A DNA stretch of 63,046 nt from Pseudomonadota bacterium (GCA_009927165.1 RFNO01000071.1:1-63046), one strand, 5' to 3'; numbered from the stretch's first letter, positions 42,837 to 52,017 are shown. Made by a program: numbers and translations. The notes: a model not told the origin generated them from the letters alone.

Positions 42837-44069
42837 TTACTCCACCGAACGAAGGTTAACAAATGTAATCCGAGAAGGCTTGATCTCAACGCTCTCAAGC
42901 TGCTTCCATCGAATCTTCTCGCCCATTCGATTCACTTTATCAATAGCGAGAGTGTGCTTACCCACAGGTAAAGTCGTGCGGACTATTTGCAAATTCGCTG
43001 GCAAAAACATCCAACTGCGCAAATCTGGACGGTCTGTTAAGTGCAGAAGGATTGAGCTTAATAAACCCAGGTTTTTATTCTTAGTGGCTTGACCAATCCC
43101 AGCTGCCGCAGCCTCTTTGGCTACTATGCCTGCTATTTTTTTTGCTACCATGGCTGCTCTCCGCTCCTCTAACTCCCTGATCGCTGTCGCTTCAATATCA
43201 AATAACGGATAACTCCGCTTGCTAGTTGTGCCATCCCCGGTATCCACTTCCACGTAGTCGGTGCCGTAATAACTGGATACCATCACCGGGACTAACCGAA
43301 CATTGGGATCTTCCTGTTTGAAGGGTGCTCTGCCTACTTCAACTAGCACCACGAGATCTCCTCTATCCTTCTTCAATCCGTCATTTTTTGCTTCTGGATA
43401 TTCTTTTCGATAGGAAGCCAGTTCTTGAGATACCCGTAGCTTTTCTGCCATTCGAATCAGCCCAGTTCCATGATAGGGAAATTGGGGAGCCCACTCTTTA
43501 GCCTGTTTGTAATCAACCCAAGCATCATTGTACTCACCCCGATTTTCAAACAGAAGAGCAGCTAAATACTTAGCAAAGGCATTTTTCTGGAATGATAGTT
43601 CCCCCGCAGCTTCCAAAACTGCCAGTTTATGGTTTAGTCTTCGACATTCCACTAGAGCACTCTCCCAATCTCCTAGGAGGGTGTAATCAACAGCCAAATA
43701 CATGCTCAACAACACTTTTTCATACTGATCAATCTTATGTTTCTTTAAAGTGTCATTTAAAGCAACACTCGCTGCTTCTTGCGTAATGCTTGTGTAATCC
43801 GTTGCATCGCTAAGTTTTTCCGCTTCATGAAATGTCCTTATCGCCTCGGTGTAATTTCCAGATGCGTGGTACGCCATGGCAAGTTCAAGAAGGTATAGCA
43901 ACTCATCTGAGTCTTTTTTTTGGCTAAATGTTTTGAGTGAGTTAATCGCGCCCTCTGCATCGCCTGCTTCGAACGCAGAACGAATGGGCCCCACTTTACT
44001 AGGGTACGAAGCACAAGAGGCTAGGAGTAATCCTAGCCCCAGGCAAATAACCTTACTGATGCTCGGCAT
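42837..44069 (-). CDS. COG3014-type lipoprotein with TPR-like repeats, 410 aa
   Basis: The lipobox LLASC (Cys19) ends the signal peptide. Tetratricopeptide-like helices follow (LLYLLELAMAYHASGNYTEAIRTF, GDWESALVECRRL, NRGEYNDAWVDYKQAKEWAP), then a domain with DLVVLVEVGRAPFKQ and a long Ala/Lys helix. This is the layout of COG3014 proteins, which often sit next to lpoB, as here (12 nt downstream of it). It probably helps the LpoB-type activator of peptidoglycan synthase at the outer membrane. That function is inference from genomic pairing. Confidence 0.82.
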   Translation of the reverse strand: MPSISKVICLGLGLLLASCASYPSKVGPIRSAFEAGDAEGAINSLKTFSQKKDSDELLYLLELAMAYHASGNYTEAIRTFHEAEKLSDATDYTSITQEAASVALNDTLKKHKIDQYEKVLLSMYLAVDYTLLGDWESALVECRRLNHKLAVLEAAGELSFQKNAFAKYLAALLFENRGEYNDAWVDYKQAKEWAPQFPYHGTGLIRMAEKLRVSQELASYRKEYPEAKNDGLKKDRGDLVVLVEVGRAPFKQEDPNVRLVPVMVSSYYGTDYVEVDTGDGTTSKRSYPLFDIEATAIRELEERRAAMVAKKIAGIVAKEAAAAGIGQATKNKNLGLLSSILLHLTDRPDLRSWMFLPANLQIVRTTLPVGKHTLAIDKVNRMGEKIRWKQLESVEIKPSRITFVNLRSVE

Positions 44070-44081
44070 GAGGCTTTCCGA

Positions 44082-44690
44082 TTAGAGCCCCGTGCTTCGC
44101 TTTTGATAGAACTTACGAATCTCTTTCTCGTCAGTCCAATCAATGATACCCGTCTCGATGTTAACCAGATTGAAAGTTGCTTTGTAGTAGACGTACTTTT
44201 TACTTCCCACTTCCTGAACTCGATCTGCAATTTCACCGGTTAGAAAATACTGTGCACCGATTTGTTTTCCTTTTTTTCTTGCGGAAGCTGCATCCACGTA
44301 ACCACTTTCATTTTGGTATTGGAGTTCTCCCGCCATTTCTTCTCGAGCACCCTTTTCAGTAAAACGGAATTTTCCGCTTTTCACAACAGCAGTGCGAATT
44401 TTATCGGTCATCGACTTCATATCAATATGTTCAGAAGCACGATTCGTAATGAGCGTAATCAGCACCACCGGAGGTCTAGCAGCTTCCTGCACAACTCGGC
44501 TGTCAGTAAGAGACTTGACCATAGTGTCAGCAATTTGCCGCATATCGCTTTCATTGAACTTATCATCGAGAAGACGATCCTCTGAGAGATCATCATATTT
44601 CCCTTGGGTGAATTGTTTTGAACCGCATGAACTTACAACTAACGTGAGAACCCCACAAAAAACCAGCTTAAGAATCTGTTTTTGAGTCAT
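44082..44690 (-). CDS. lpoB: LpoB-type penicillin-binding-protein activator lipoprotein, 202 aa
   Basis: I chose ATG 44690 because GGGG lies just upstream and because it opens a lipoprotein signal with lipobox VVSSC (Cys22); an in-frame ATG at 44741 lies within the cytochrome gene. The mature part matches LpoB: DDKFNESDMRQIADTMVKSLTD, PPVVLITLITNRASEHIDM, MTDKIRTAVVKSGKFRF, AARKKGKQIGAQYFLTGEI. LpoB spans the periplasm from the outer membrane to stimulate PBP1B. Its start overlaps the octahaem cytochrome end by 23 nt, so it is co-translated with the respiratory genes. Confidence 0.85.
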   Translation of the reverse strand: MTQKQILKLVFCGVLTLVVSSCGSKQFTQGKYDDLSEDRLLDDKFNESDMRQIADTMVKSLTDSRVVQEAARPPVVLITLITNRASEHIDMKSMTDKIRTAVVKSGKFRFTEKGAREEMAGELQYQNESGYVDAASARKKGKQIGAQYFLTGEIADRVQEVGSKKYVYYKATFNLVNIETGIIDWTDEKEIRKFYQKRSTGL

Positions 44691-47600
44691 TGTTTTCCCC
44701 GTCTTTAGTGTCAGTGTTTTCAGCAGAAGGAGCTTGGCCAACAGGTGGCTCCAAACGATTTAAATCGCTCGGCATCGTCACCGGCTTTCCGCCCCCTTTT
44801 TGATAGCCCAACAAAAGCACATAATCTGCTAATGCATCTTGTTGTTTCTGGGAATCCCCTCCCAAAATCTCTGGTGCTGGACTATTCCCCTCAGGCCAGA
44901 ATCCGGGCATTCGGGTTCCTGGAACCATTTTTTGGGGGTTCTTGAGGAGGGAGATTATCCACTCTTTATTTAAACGCCCATAAGACCGAGTAATATCTGG
45001 AGCGTAACCTTTGCTCCCCCCCTCGAGATCATCTGCAGAGAGAGCGTACTGACCCACCGTATGGCAGTTTCCGCACTGGAGTTTATTCCAGAGTGCCTTA
45101 GCGGCTTCCAGACGCTGACCGGAAATTTCCGGTGCTTTGAGCTCCGCATTTGGAAACTCAAGGTTCCCCGACCGCGCCCAATGAGTTGTAATTTTATTAT
45201 TTTCGTCTGTGGGCATATTGTAAGACGGCATGCGCACTTTAATACCTCTGCGGAGTTTCCAGCTTGGGTTGTTCAAGAAATTATAAACCCACTCTGAACG
45301 GACTCGGCTTCCTTCGGTAACAAGCGGCGGAGGTCCTTTGGTTTCATCTTCCGAGAAATAAGTCAGAATCCTACCTTCCAGATTCCATTTTTCTTTTTCA
45401 TGTTTTTCAAAATCCGGATGTCCTTCAGGTAGGGATTGATACATTCCCTCGACTATATGACAGCCCTGACAATTATATTGATGAACCACTCGAGAGCCTT
45501 CTTCTATTTGCGATTCTCGGGCGTTGAGTATTTTTGCTGAAGGTGCCCCAATTTTTTGGGCTGTTAACCCTAGGATAAATGTCACCAAACTATCTCTCTG
45601 CTCTTCATCAAAGTGATAGTTAGGCATTCTCAATAAATCCAAGTATTCTTTCACGACTCCTTTATCAAAAGAGCGGGTGGCCTTGAATTTCTGATGCAAC
45701 CAAGAAGCAACCGATTTCTCCATGTCCAACAGGCCGAAATCGAATTTATTGACGAGCTTACTCCCATGCTCACTCAACTCTACCCCGCTTCCAGGCATTG
45801 TTTCCATACCACTGATTTCATGACATCCATAGCAACCGTAACGAGTGACGGCATTCTTGCCCAGTCTGTCGACGACTTCCTTCTTGGAGAGCCCCTCTAC
45901 GAACTGGTGAACTTTTGCTTTGGTTGCAGGTGCCATTTTGGGATCGCGCATGAGGTAAAGTTCAAGCACTTCTTTTTGTTTATCAAAATCAGCTTCGCCC
46001 ACTTCCAGTTGTTCAAACGTTGGGTTTTTCTTACTCAACAAGTAAGCGGATACGTCAGCTATCTCAGCATCGGTAAGACGCAGCGAGGGCATCGCGGTAT
46101 CTTTCCAATAATGGCGTGGATTTTTCAGCCACTGCCCCAACCATTCGCGATTAAGCTTGCTTCCCACTGTTGACAAATCAGGAGCTGCTCCAAATCGTCG
46201 CCTTCCTTCTGGGAACTCCTCCATTCCGTGACAGCCCAAACACCCCACGGAATAGAACACGTTTCGGCCTCTTTCCACGTTACCGCCGGCCGGAGCCGTG
46301 TAGGAAACCTTGTAATCCTCTGACAGCCCAAGAACATAGTCAGCAATCGCGAAGAGCTCAGCTTCCTGGAAAGCAGTATACTCTGGACTCTCGGTATTGC
46401 CTTGGTGGAACTGAGACGGCATTCGAGCATGGTCATTAAACGACTTAGGATTTCGCACCCAGCGCACAATCCAATCATGCTTGAGCTTTCCTTTGACTCG
46501 CTTAAGCGAAGGAGCTGGTTTACGAATATGATCCCATCCTTGGATGCGATGGCAACCATAGCAACCTGCGCCTCTTACCAGTTGGACTGCTTTGTTCAAT
46601 TTTTGGGCAGCGGGAACGTACTCAGTTTCTCGATGGCATACACGGCACTGTCCCTCGGTATATTGGAGGGGGACCATTTTTTCGATCACGTGGTGCATTT
46701 CATGCCACCCGTATTTTTTTTGCCATTCCTTCTTTTGTTCTTCGTTGCGAGGAGTGTGTGCCGAGCGGACGAAATCGACGGAAGCACCTCTTCCAGAGTG
46801 ACAAACGGTACAGCCCACTTTCTCAGTCGGATGGGGCGAGGTAGCACCTAACATCAGTTCCAAATTGGGATGAGTTCGGTACGGCTGAGGGGCATCTTCG
46901 AAACCCGGAGTGTCGATAGCTAAATGACAAGTGGTACAGCGGTCTACTTTCTGAACTTGAGCAAAGTAAACATCATCTCGAATCGTCGGAATAACCACTT
47001 GCTGCACTTTGAAAACTGGATTGGCTAAATCCAAAATGGGTGCACTTCTTAATAACTTGGTTAAATTAATTTCAGAATTACTTTTGGCTGCCAGCAATCG
47101 TTCAACCGTCGCTTGCGATTTCTTCAGTTCTTTTTCGAGTTCAGACTTCTCAGCATCTAGCTTAGCCATTTCCGCATTTTTAGCGTCTTCAGCCATCTGA
47201 GCATTGTTGGCGGCATCAGACAACGCTTGAACCTTTTCCCACTCTTTGGAGAGAGCTTCGCGAGCTTTTCTCTCTTTATCAGAGAGCTTGGTTCCTTCTT
47301 CAATTTTTTCTCCATGGGCGACCTTATGACCGTACACATTTTCAAATTCGTACTTGCTAACGTCGTACCGCCCTTTGGCTGCTTGGTACTTATCGACCTT
47401 ATTCACTCGATCCGTTTTGAGCTTGACCAATTCTTTAGCCAATTTTTTGGCTTCTGCTGCTTTTTCTTTATTGGCGGCATCAACTTGAGCTAATTTGTCT
47501 TTAAGTTCCTTGATTTTGTTTTCATCAAGGCTCTGTTTCGCTTCCTCAATTTGCTTCTCAATTTTGCCTTTGCGGTAATTAAAGAAATTAACTTGGTATT

Positions 47601-47736
47601 TTTTCCACTCACGACCGAAATCGTCGAGAACCATCCACAGAGTGAAAATCAACATAATGACGCTGGAAATCCCAAACGCCTTCATCAAAGTTTGGCTCTT
47701 GTAAAACTTATCGTCCGGTGAAGCGTTTTTGGCCAT
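44668..47736 (-). CDS. membrane-anchored octahaem c-type cytochrome of the bc complex, 1022 aa
   Basis: One N-terminal membrane helix (about 20-37) is followed by a highly charged coiled coil (about 55-225), then eight CxxCH motifs at about 267, 309, 364, 392, 499, 635, 756 and 888. The four last segments look like repeated mono-haem cytochrome c modules (GRNVFYSVGCLGCHG, TRYGCYGCHE, VVHQYNCQGCH, LWNKLQCGNCH). It takes the place of cytochrome f or c1 beside Rieske, cytochrome b and subunit IV, so it should carry electrons from the complex across the periplasm. The gene is the fourth in that operon, 18 nt after subunit IV. The long coiled coil is unusual. Confidence 0.9.
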   Translation of the reverse strand: MAKNASPDDKFYKSQTLMKAFGISSVIMLIFTLWMVLDDFGREWKKYQVNFFNYRKGKIEKQIEEAKQSLDENKIKELKDKLAQVDAANKEKAAEAKKLAKELVKLKTDRVNKVDKYQAAKGRYDVSKYEFENVYGHKVAHGEKIEEGTKLSDKERKAREALSKEWEKVQALSDAANNAQMAEDAKNAEMAKLDAEKSELEKELKKSQATVERLLAAKSNSEINLTKLLRSAPILDLANPVFKVQQVVIPTIRDDVYFAQVQKVDRCTTCHLAIDTPGFEDAPQPYRTHPNLELMLGATSPHPTEKVGCTVCHSGRGASVDFVRSAHTPRNEEQKKEWQKKYGWHEMHHVIEKMVPLQYTEGQCRVCHRETEYVPAAQKLNKAVQLVRGAGCYGCHRIQGWDHIRKPAPSLKRVKGKLKHDWIVRWVRNPKSFNDHARMPSQFHQGNTESPEYTAFQEAELFAIADYVLGLSEDYKVSYTAPAGGNVERGRNVFYSVGCLGCHGMEEFPEGRRRFGAAPDLSTVGSKLNREWLGQWLKNPRHYWKDTAMPSLRLTDAEIADVSAYLLSKKNPTFEQLEVGEADFDKQKEVLELYLMRDPKMAPATKAKVHQFVEGLSKKEVVDRLGKNAVTRYGCYGCHEISGMETMPGSGVELSEHGSKLVNKFDFGLLDMEKSVASWLHQKFKATRSFDKGVVKEYLDLLRMPNYHFDEEQRDSLVTFILGLTAQKIGAPSAKILNARESQIEEGSRVVHQYNCQGCHIVEGMYQSLPEGHPDFEKHEKEKWNLEGRILTYFSEDETKGPPPLVTEGSRVRSEWVYNFLNNPSWKLRRGIKVRMPSYNMPTDENNKITTHWARSGNLEFPNAELKAPEISGQRLEAAKALWNKLQCGNCHTVGQYALSADDLEGGSKGYAPDITRSYGRLNKEWIISLLKNPQKMVPGTRMPGFWPEGNSPAPEILGGDSQKQQDALADYVLLLGYQKGGGKPVTMPSDLNRLEPPVGQAPSAENTDTKDGENNDSKTDS

Positions 47737-47754
47737 AGTGAAGCCTCGAAGTTT

Positions 47755-48843
47755 CTAAATATTAAAGAAGTACTCTGGAATCGCCACAATGTACTTCAGG
47801 TTAATAGTCCATCGTAAAATCATTTTGATCGGTAACGAGGCCATTAACAGTAGAATGACCACCATAATATAAAACCGCGGTTTCCCCATTTTTTCCAAAA
47901 AGGATTTCATGACGGTTTTACCCAAAATAACCGGACCCGCGAACATGTAGCCGATCACCAGTATGATTCCGACAAGCTCTCGGAACAACCAAAAATCAGG
48001 AAGCTTGCCGCCGTTCAGACCACCAAACCTGAAGATGTACTCAGATAAATTGACGTTTCGGAGTACTTCTAACTTGTGCAGATCCCATACTTCATAGGGA
48101 CCGTAGAAGTTCCAGTTAGGACCTCGCAAGAACGTACCCAACACGATCAGAACTACCCATAGGATGAGAAACCCAAAAAGATAAGTAGTGATCGCAAACT
48201 TTCTATCTTTAAAGCAGTAATAACCATTCCCTTTAGGATTCACATCAATGTAAGGCAGCACGATCAGTCCCACAATAATGAGAGTGGGAAACACAACTCC
48301 GGCAAGCCAAGGATCATAATAAACCAACATTTCCTGCAATCCCAAGAAGTACCACGGGGCTTTTGAGGGATTGGGAGTTTCCACCGGATTTGCAGGCTCC
48401 TCTAAAGGAGCACGAATGGTAATAGCCCAAATCAAAAGAACCGACCACACTACAATCGCGCAAATAAACTCACTAAAAATGAGGTCCGGCCAAGTGAAGA
48501 CTAATTCTTTAGCTTCTTGTTTGTTTTCGACGTCTTTGCCCTCTTCAATCAGCTTGTCGTTTTTGACTGCTTTGTTAAGAGGAAGCCAGCAAAAAAAGGT
48601 CAGCAAGAAAAGCATCAGCACAATCGGAACGTTGTCTGGCTTGGTTACCACGTCCCTAAAGGTGGGGTTCAGCATGCTAATCAGGATGAACACAGCCATC
48701 GAAACGAGAATGGTATAAAGAGAAGACTTCTTAGCTAACTTTTCTCGATAGGGAAAAAGTCCCAAGTAAAAAGCCACACATGACAATGTAAATAGAATAG
48801 CCGGCCGACAAAGATAGTTGATCAAATCAGTGATGAAGCCCAT
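47755..48843 (-). CDS. cytochrome b6f/bc complex subunit IV-like protein, 362 aa
   Basis: KAPWYFLGLQEML is the PEWY-like quinol-oxidation-site motif of cytochrome b C-terminal domains. It is followed by ILVVGLIVLPY-type helices and a third and fourth helix. Compared with subunit IV (about 160 aa), it has an additional 100 residues with helices before that motif (including DKLIEEGKDVENKQEA) and more after it. It binds quinol together with the b6-like subunit. AAGGA precedes the ATG, 9 nt after cytochrome b. The assignment is firm; the extra helices are unexplained. Confidence 0.88.
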   Translation of the reverse strand: MGFITDLINYLCRPAILFTLSCVAFYLGLFPYREKLAKKSSLYTILVSMAVFILISMLNPTFRDVVTKPDNVPIVLMLFLLTFFCWLPLNKAVKNDKLIEEGKDVENKQEAKELVFTWPDLIFSEFICAIVVWSVLLIWAITIRAPLEEPANPVETPNPSKAPWYFLGLQEMLVYYDPWLAGVVFPTLIIVGLIVLPYIDVNPKGNGYYCFKDRKFAITTYLFGFLILWVVLIVLGTFLRGPNWNFYGPYEVWDLHKLEVLRNVNLSEYIFRFGGLNGGKLPDFWLFRELVGIILVIGYMFAGPVILGKTVMKSFLEKMGKPRFYIMVVILLLMASLPIKMILRWTINLKYIVAIPEYFFNI

Positions 48844-48852
48844 ACGTTTTCC

Positions 48853-49641
48853 TTATAGAGGACCTGAAATTCCCCCGTCTTTTCTAACTCGCCAAAAATG
48901 CACTGCCATGAGCACGCTCGCCACTAGCGGGATAAAAATGCAGTGGAGCACGTAAAACCGAAGCAAAGTCGCTTCCCCCACCAACCTTCCCGCAAGAAGG
49001 GCAAATCGAGCATCACTGCCAGCATTAATCGCCTCAAAGCCTAACAGGGAGTTCAACAGAGCCGCTCCCGGACCCTCATTTCCCGCAAAAGGAGTGGCGC
49101 GAGCCATATTTGAGCCCACAGTAATAGCCCAAATAGCCAACTGGTCCCAAGGGAGCAAGTAGCCGGTAAAGCTCAAGAGTAACGTCAGAACCAATAACAC
49201 TACTCCAATTCCCCAGTTAAATTCTCTGGGGGGCTTATAAGAACCTGTCAGAAACACTCGGAACATATGCAACCAAACACTGATCACCATGCTATGAGCA
49301 CCCCATCGGTGGATTTCTCGCATAATTCCAATGGGCACATGCTCGCGGAGCGCAATGATATCGTAATAAGCGTACTCTGCAGTAGGCCGATAATAAAACA
49401 TCAGAAGGACCCCGGTGATGGTCTCAACCAAAAATAAAAAGAATGTGATTCCGCCCATGCACCAGGTGAAGCTCATCCGAACACCCGATTTCTTCATGCG
49501 AATGGGGTGGAGGTGCAGAAACACGTTCATAAGAACAACCAAAACTCGGTTTCTCGCGTTTGCCGAAGGTGCTCCATGACGGAAAATGGATTTCCAGGCT
49601 TGTGATTCTTTTATCGTTTCGAAAATTGTTGGTTTAGCCAT
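48853..49641 (-). CDS. cytochrome b6-like subunit of the bc complex, 262 aa
   Basis: The four haem-binding His are visible: H111 and H125 (IHRWGAHSMV, WLHMFRVFLTG, 14 apart) and H233 and H248 (VLHCIFIPL, VHFWRVRK, 15 apart). The 15-residue spacing and the C-terminal ISGPL are those of the b6 type. The split into this gene and a subunit-IV-like gene supports a b6f-like rather than mitochondrial-type complex. It lies 34 nt after the Rieske gene and oxidises quinol in the inner membrane. Confidence 0.94.
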   Translation of the reverse strand: MAKPTIFETIKESQAWKSIFRHGAPSANARNRVLVVLMNVFLHLHPIRMKKSGVRMSFTWCMGGITFFLFLVETITGVLLMFYYRPTAEYAYYDIIALREHVPIGIMREIHRWGAHSMVISVWLHMFRVFLTGSYKPPREFNWGIGVVLLVLTLLLSFTGYLLPWDQLAIWAITVGSNMARATPFAGNEGPGAALLNSLLGFEAINAGSDARFALLAGRLVGEATLLRFYVLHCIFIPLVASVLMAVHFWRVRKDGGISGPL

Positions 49642-49675
49642 CCTTACTGCTCCCTTACCTACGCCGTTTCAGCCC

Positions 49676-50197
49676 TTAGGCCAGCTCAAGGAAGGAACTT
49701 GGATCGTTCCATTGCCCTAGCTCGAACTTAAATTTAGCCATTTTATCTACAAAAACCTGTCCGTCTTCGGAAAGACCGATTTTATACCGCTCTAGCGGAC
49801 GTGGGGCAGGCCCCTCAAAGTTAATTCCGGTGGAATAAAAGCCGCTTCCATGACACGGACATTTGAATTTCTGTTCGGCATCCAACCAATTGGGTGTGCA
49901 CCCCAAATGAGTACAGACCGTTGACAGGGCGTAAATTCCTTTTTCGTTCCGAACTAGCCAAACGCCGTATTTCTTCTTAAAGCGTTCATCGACTTTTCCA
50001 ACGGCATATTCGGCAGGGAAACCGGCTTTAAATTGTTGCGGAGGCTCAAAGGTGACATTGGGAAAAAACAAACGGCCGACTGCCGTAAGACCCGCTCCCA
50101 TGGCGGCTCCAAAGCCCACCCAACCTACACTAAGCCACGTGATAAAGCTGCGTCGACTAATGCCTTCGGGTGCTTCTGGAAATGACGGTGCTGGCAT
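49676..50197 (-). CDS. petA: Rieske iron-sulfur protein of the bc complex, 173 aa
   Basis: CTHLGC and CPCHGSGF are the two cluster-binding boxes of Rieske proteins, with C/H at the canonical places. The N-terminus has an ISRRSFITW twin-arginine motif and a membrane helix (WVGFGAAMGAGLTAVG), so it is a Tat-exported, membrane-anchored subunit. It is the first gene of the bc operon, behind a good sigma-70 promoter (50242-50270). The assignment is firm; the symbol follows general use for this family. Confidence 0.95.
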   Translation of the reverse strand: MPAPSFPEAPEGISRRSFITWLSVGWVGFGAAMGAGLTAVGRLFFPNVTFEPPQQFKAGFPAEYAVGKVDERFKKKYGVWLVRNEKGIYALSTVCTHLGCTPNWLDAEQKFKCPCHGSGFYSTGINFEGPAPRPLERYKIGLSEDGQVFVDKMAKFKFELGQWNDPSSFLELA

Positions 50198-50241
50198 GCT
50201 TCCTCTACTCCGTTAGAAATCTCAGATGAAAAATCACTGCA

Positions 50242-50270
50242 TTTATCTTGTCTTACTGACTTTGTGTCAA
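50242..50270 (-). promoter_or_regulatory. sigma-70 promoter for the bc-complex operon
   Basis: On the minus strand a perfect TTGACA (50270-50265) is followed after 17 nt by GATAAA (50247-50242). It lies 45 nt before the Rieske ATG, which has a GGAGTAGAGGAA ribosome site. It is a likely main promoter for the long minus-strand array. Confidence 0.6.
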
Positions 50271-50335
50271 GTAAGAATGCCACTGAAACCATCAAAAGTC
50301 GATAGCTCTAACTTGTCAGTTCAATTGAGTATTCT

Positions 50336-51121
50336 GTGCTGCATCTTGATTCTTCGATTAAGGTTCGAGAGAGTTATCTGGCATCCATGACACTCATCCG
50401 AGCATTGACCAAACCAGGGGAACTTGCCTGGAACATAACGCGCGAAGTCGGCGCTTCTGTGCTTGCTTATGAGCTTTATCCATTGGCGATTTTGGGAAAT
50501 TCGCTTCCCGCCCTCCCCATTTTTTGGACTAAATCTCAAAGCCACCGTCGACCCATATTGTTTATTCACGGGATTTTTCACAATAAGAGTGCTTTTTTCT
50601 ACTTGAAACAGAAATTGGCGGCAAAAGGCTGGCACCATTTTCGAGAAATGGACTTGCTAACGAGCGTCTATACTATCCCTCGCTTGGCGGAACGCGTTCG
50701 TTGTGAAGTCGATAAACTTCGCGAGGAATACCAAACGGATCAAATTGATATTGTTGCCCATTCCATGGGGGGAATCATTGCTCGCTACTATTTGCAAAAA
50801 CTTAACGGGGACGGAGTCGCTAAGAACTTAATCACTCTCGGAACCCCCCATCAGGGAACTCAGTGGTCCAAATATTCACTTCTCCCTCATATCCGCGAGC
50901 TCCAACCGGCCAGTAATCTGTTAAAGGAACTCAACGGCCTTGAACCCCCTCAAAAAACCCGTGCAGTTTCCGTTTCTGGGACTTTAGACATCATGATGTC
51001 TCCGGCCACAGCCCCTCAATGGTCGGGAGTAAGACATATAGAGCTGAAAAATGTAGGACATGCCGGACTTTTATTCTCTAAAAGAGTCTTTCAGATTGTC
51101 GCTTGTCATCTCGATGATTAG
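50336..51121 (+). CDS. alpha/beta-hydrolase, triacylglycerol-lipase or PGAP1-like, 261 aa
   Basis: FIHGIFHNKSAF is the oxyanion region, AHSMGGII the nucleophile elbow (Ser of G/A-H-S-M-G), GTPHQGT a lipase-type loop, and NVGHAGLLF carries the catalytic His. The layout fits secreted-lipase/PGAP1-like esterases that act on fatty-acid esters. No signal peptide is obvious. The start is uncertain: GTG 50336 or a downstream in-frame ATG 17 codons later. The gene is divergent from the bc operon and 5 nt before the ArsA-like gene. Confidence 0.84.
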   Translation: MLHLDSSIKVRESYLASMTLIRALTKPGELAWNITREVGASVLAYELYPLAILGNSLPALPIFWTKSQSHRRPILFIHGIFHNKSAFFYLKQKLAAKGWHHFREMDLLTSVYTIPRLAERVRCEVDKLREEYQTDQIDIVAHSMGGIIARYYLQKLNGDGVAKNLITLGTPHQGTQWSKYSLLPHIRELQPASNLLKELNGLEPPQKTRAVSVSGTLDIMMSPATAPQWSGVRHIELKNVGHAGLLFSKRVFQIVACHLDD

Positions 51122-51126
51122 TTTGG

Positions 51127-52017
51127 ATGACTCCCTCACATCGCTCAGGTACCATTTGGCTCGTGAAACCACGGTATCTTCATACTTTGCTGGAAAAGAA
51201 AGTTGTGTTTTTTACCGGAAAAGGGGGTGTAGGCAAAAGCGCACTCACTTCTGCGACAGCCGTTCTTTGCCAAAGACAGGGAAAAAAGGTTTTCTTGGTT
51301 AGTTGGAACCCCTTTGATACCCACGCTCGTTCCTTTCCCTACTCTTCTTTGGGAATTGAGCATTTAGTTCTGGATGGGCCTAGTTGTTTTAAGGAGTATG
51401 TCCTTGGAATTTTAAAATTTGAGAAAATTTACGATCTCATTTTTGAAAACAACGTTTTCCAAACATTCATAGCTGCCAGTCCCGGATTAGCAGAAACAGT
51501 CATCGCTGGAAAAATCTGGGATTTAATGGATAAAAACCCCCAAGCTCTGATTCTCGTTGATTTGCCGGCGAGTGGGCATGCTTTTACTTTTTTTTCTTCT
51601 CCTCTGGGATTGCGTAAACTTTTTAGAATGGGTCTAGTGCATCGAGAAATTGAGCGAATCTGTGAAATGTTTCTCAGCTCATCCACTCTATTGAACTTTG
51701 TAACACTGCCAGAAGAACTTCCTTTGTCAGAGACGCTTGAATTCAAAAATAAGCTCGCCAAACTAGGTAAAATAAATATGGGTTTTTTCTTATTAAACCA
51801 GTGTCTTCCTCAGCTTCCAGGACGAGAACCGGTGGAACCCCTAAATAACGACGACCAGCTTCTTCTACAGCAGTACCGATCTTATTTGGATCAAGAGCTT
51901 CGAGCAGAAGAGCTGCTTCAAAGTGCTGAACTGCCACAAATCAAACTCCCTCGACTGAGTTGCCCCGAATGGATAACGACGGTTGAGGCTTTATCTCGCG
52001 AGTTGGAGCGCCAATGA
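51127..52017 (+). CDS. ArsA-like ATPase, first and diverged member of a pair, 296 aa
   Basis: The deviant Walker A GKGGVGKSALT marks the ArsA/GET3 group. The usual DPA-N/S-L motif is replaced by SWNPFDTH, and ILVDLPASGHAF stands for the switch region, so this member may be regulatory or weakly active. It overlaps the second ArsA-like gene by ATGA, as in pairs found in Bdellovibrionota, myxobacteria and actinobacteria. Arsenite export is unlikely, since no arsB or ars regulator is near. A role in targeting or quality control of membrane proteins is possible. Confidence 0.82.
   Translation: MTPSHRSGTIWLVKPRYLHTLLEKKVVFFTGKGGVGKSALTSATAVLCQRQGKKVFLVSWNPFDTHARSFPYSSLGIEHLVLDGPSCFKEYVLGILKFEKIYDLIFENNVFQTFIAASPGLAETVIAGKIWDLMDKNPQALILVDLPASGHAFTFFSSPLGLRKLFRMGLVHREIERICEMFLSSSTLLNFVTLPEELPLSETLEFKNKLAKLGKINMGFFLLNQCLPQLPGREPVEPLNNDDQLLLQQYRSYLDQELRAEELLQSAELPQIKLPRLSCPEWITTVEALSRELERQ

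Noticed and set aside
45694-46851. Several long frames on the plus strand opposite the octahaem cytochrome gene
   Set aside because: They are shadows of the minus-strand gene, whose frame holds eight CxxCH motifs and good ribosome and operon context.
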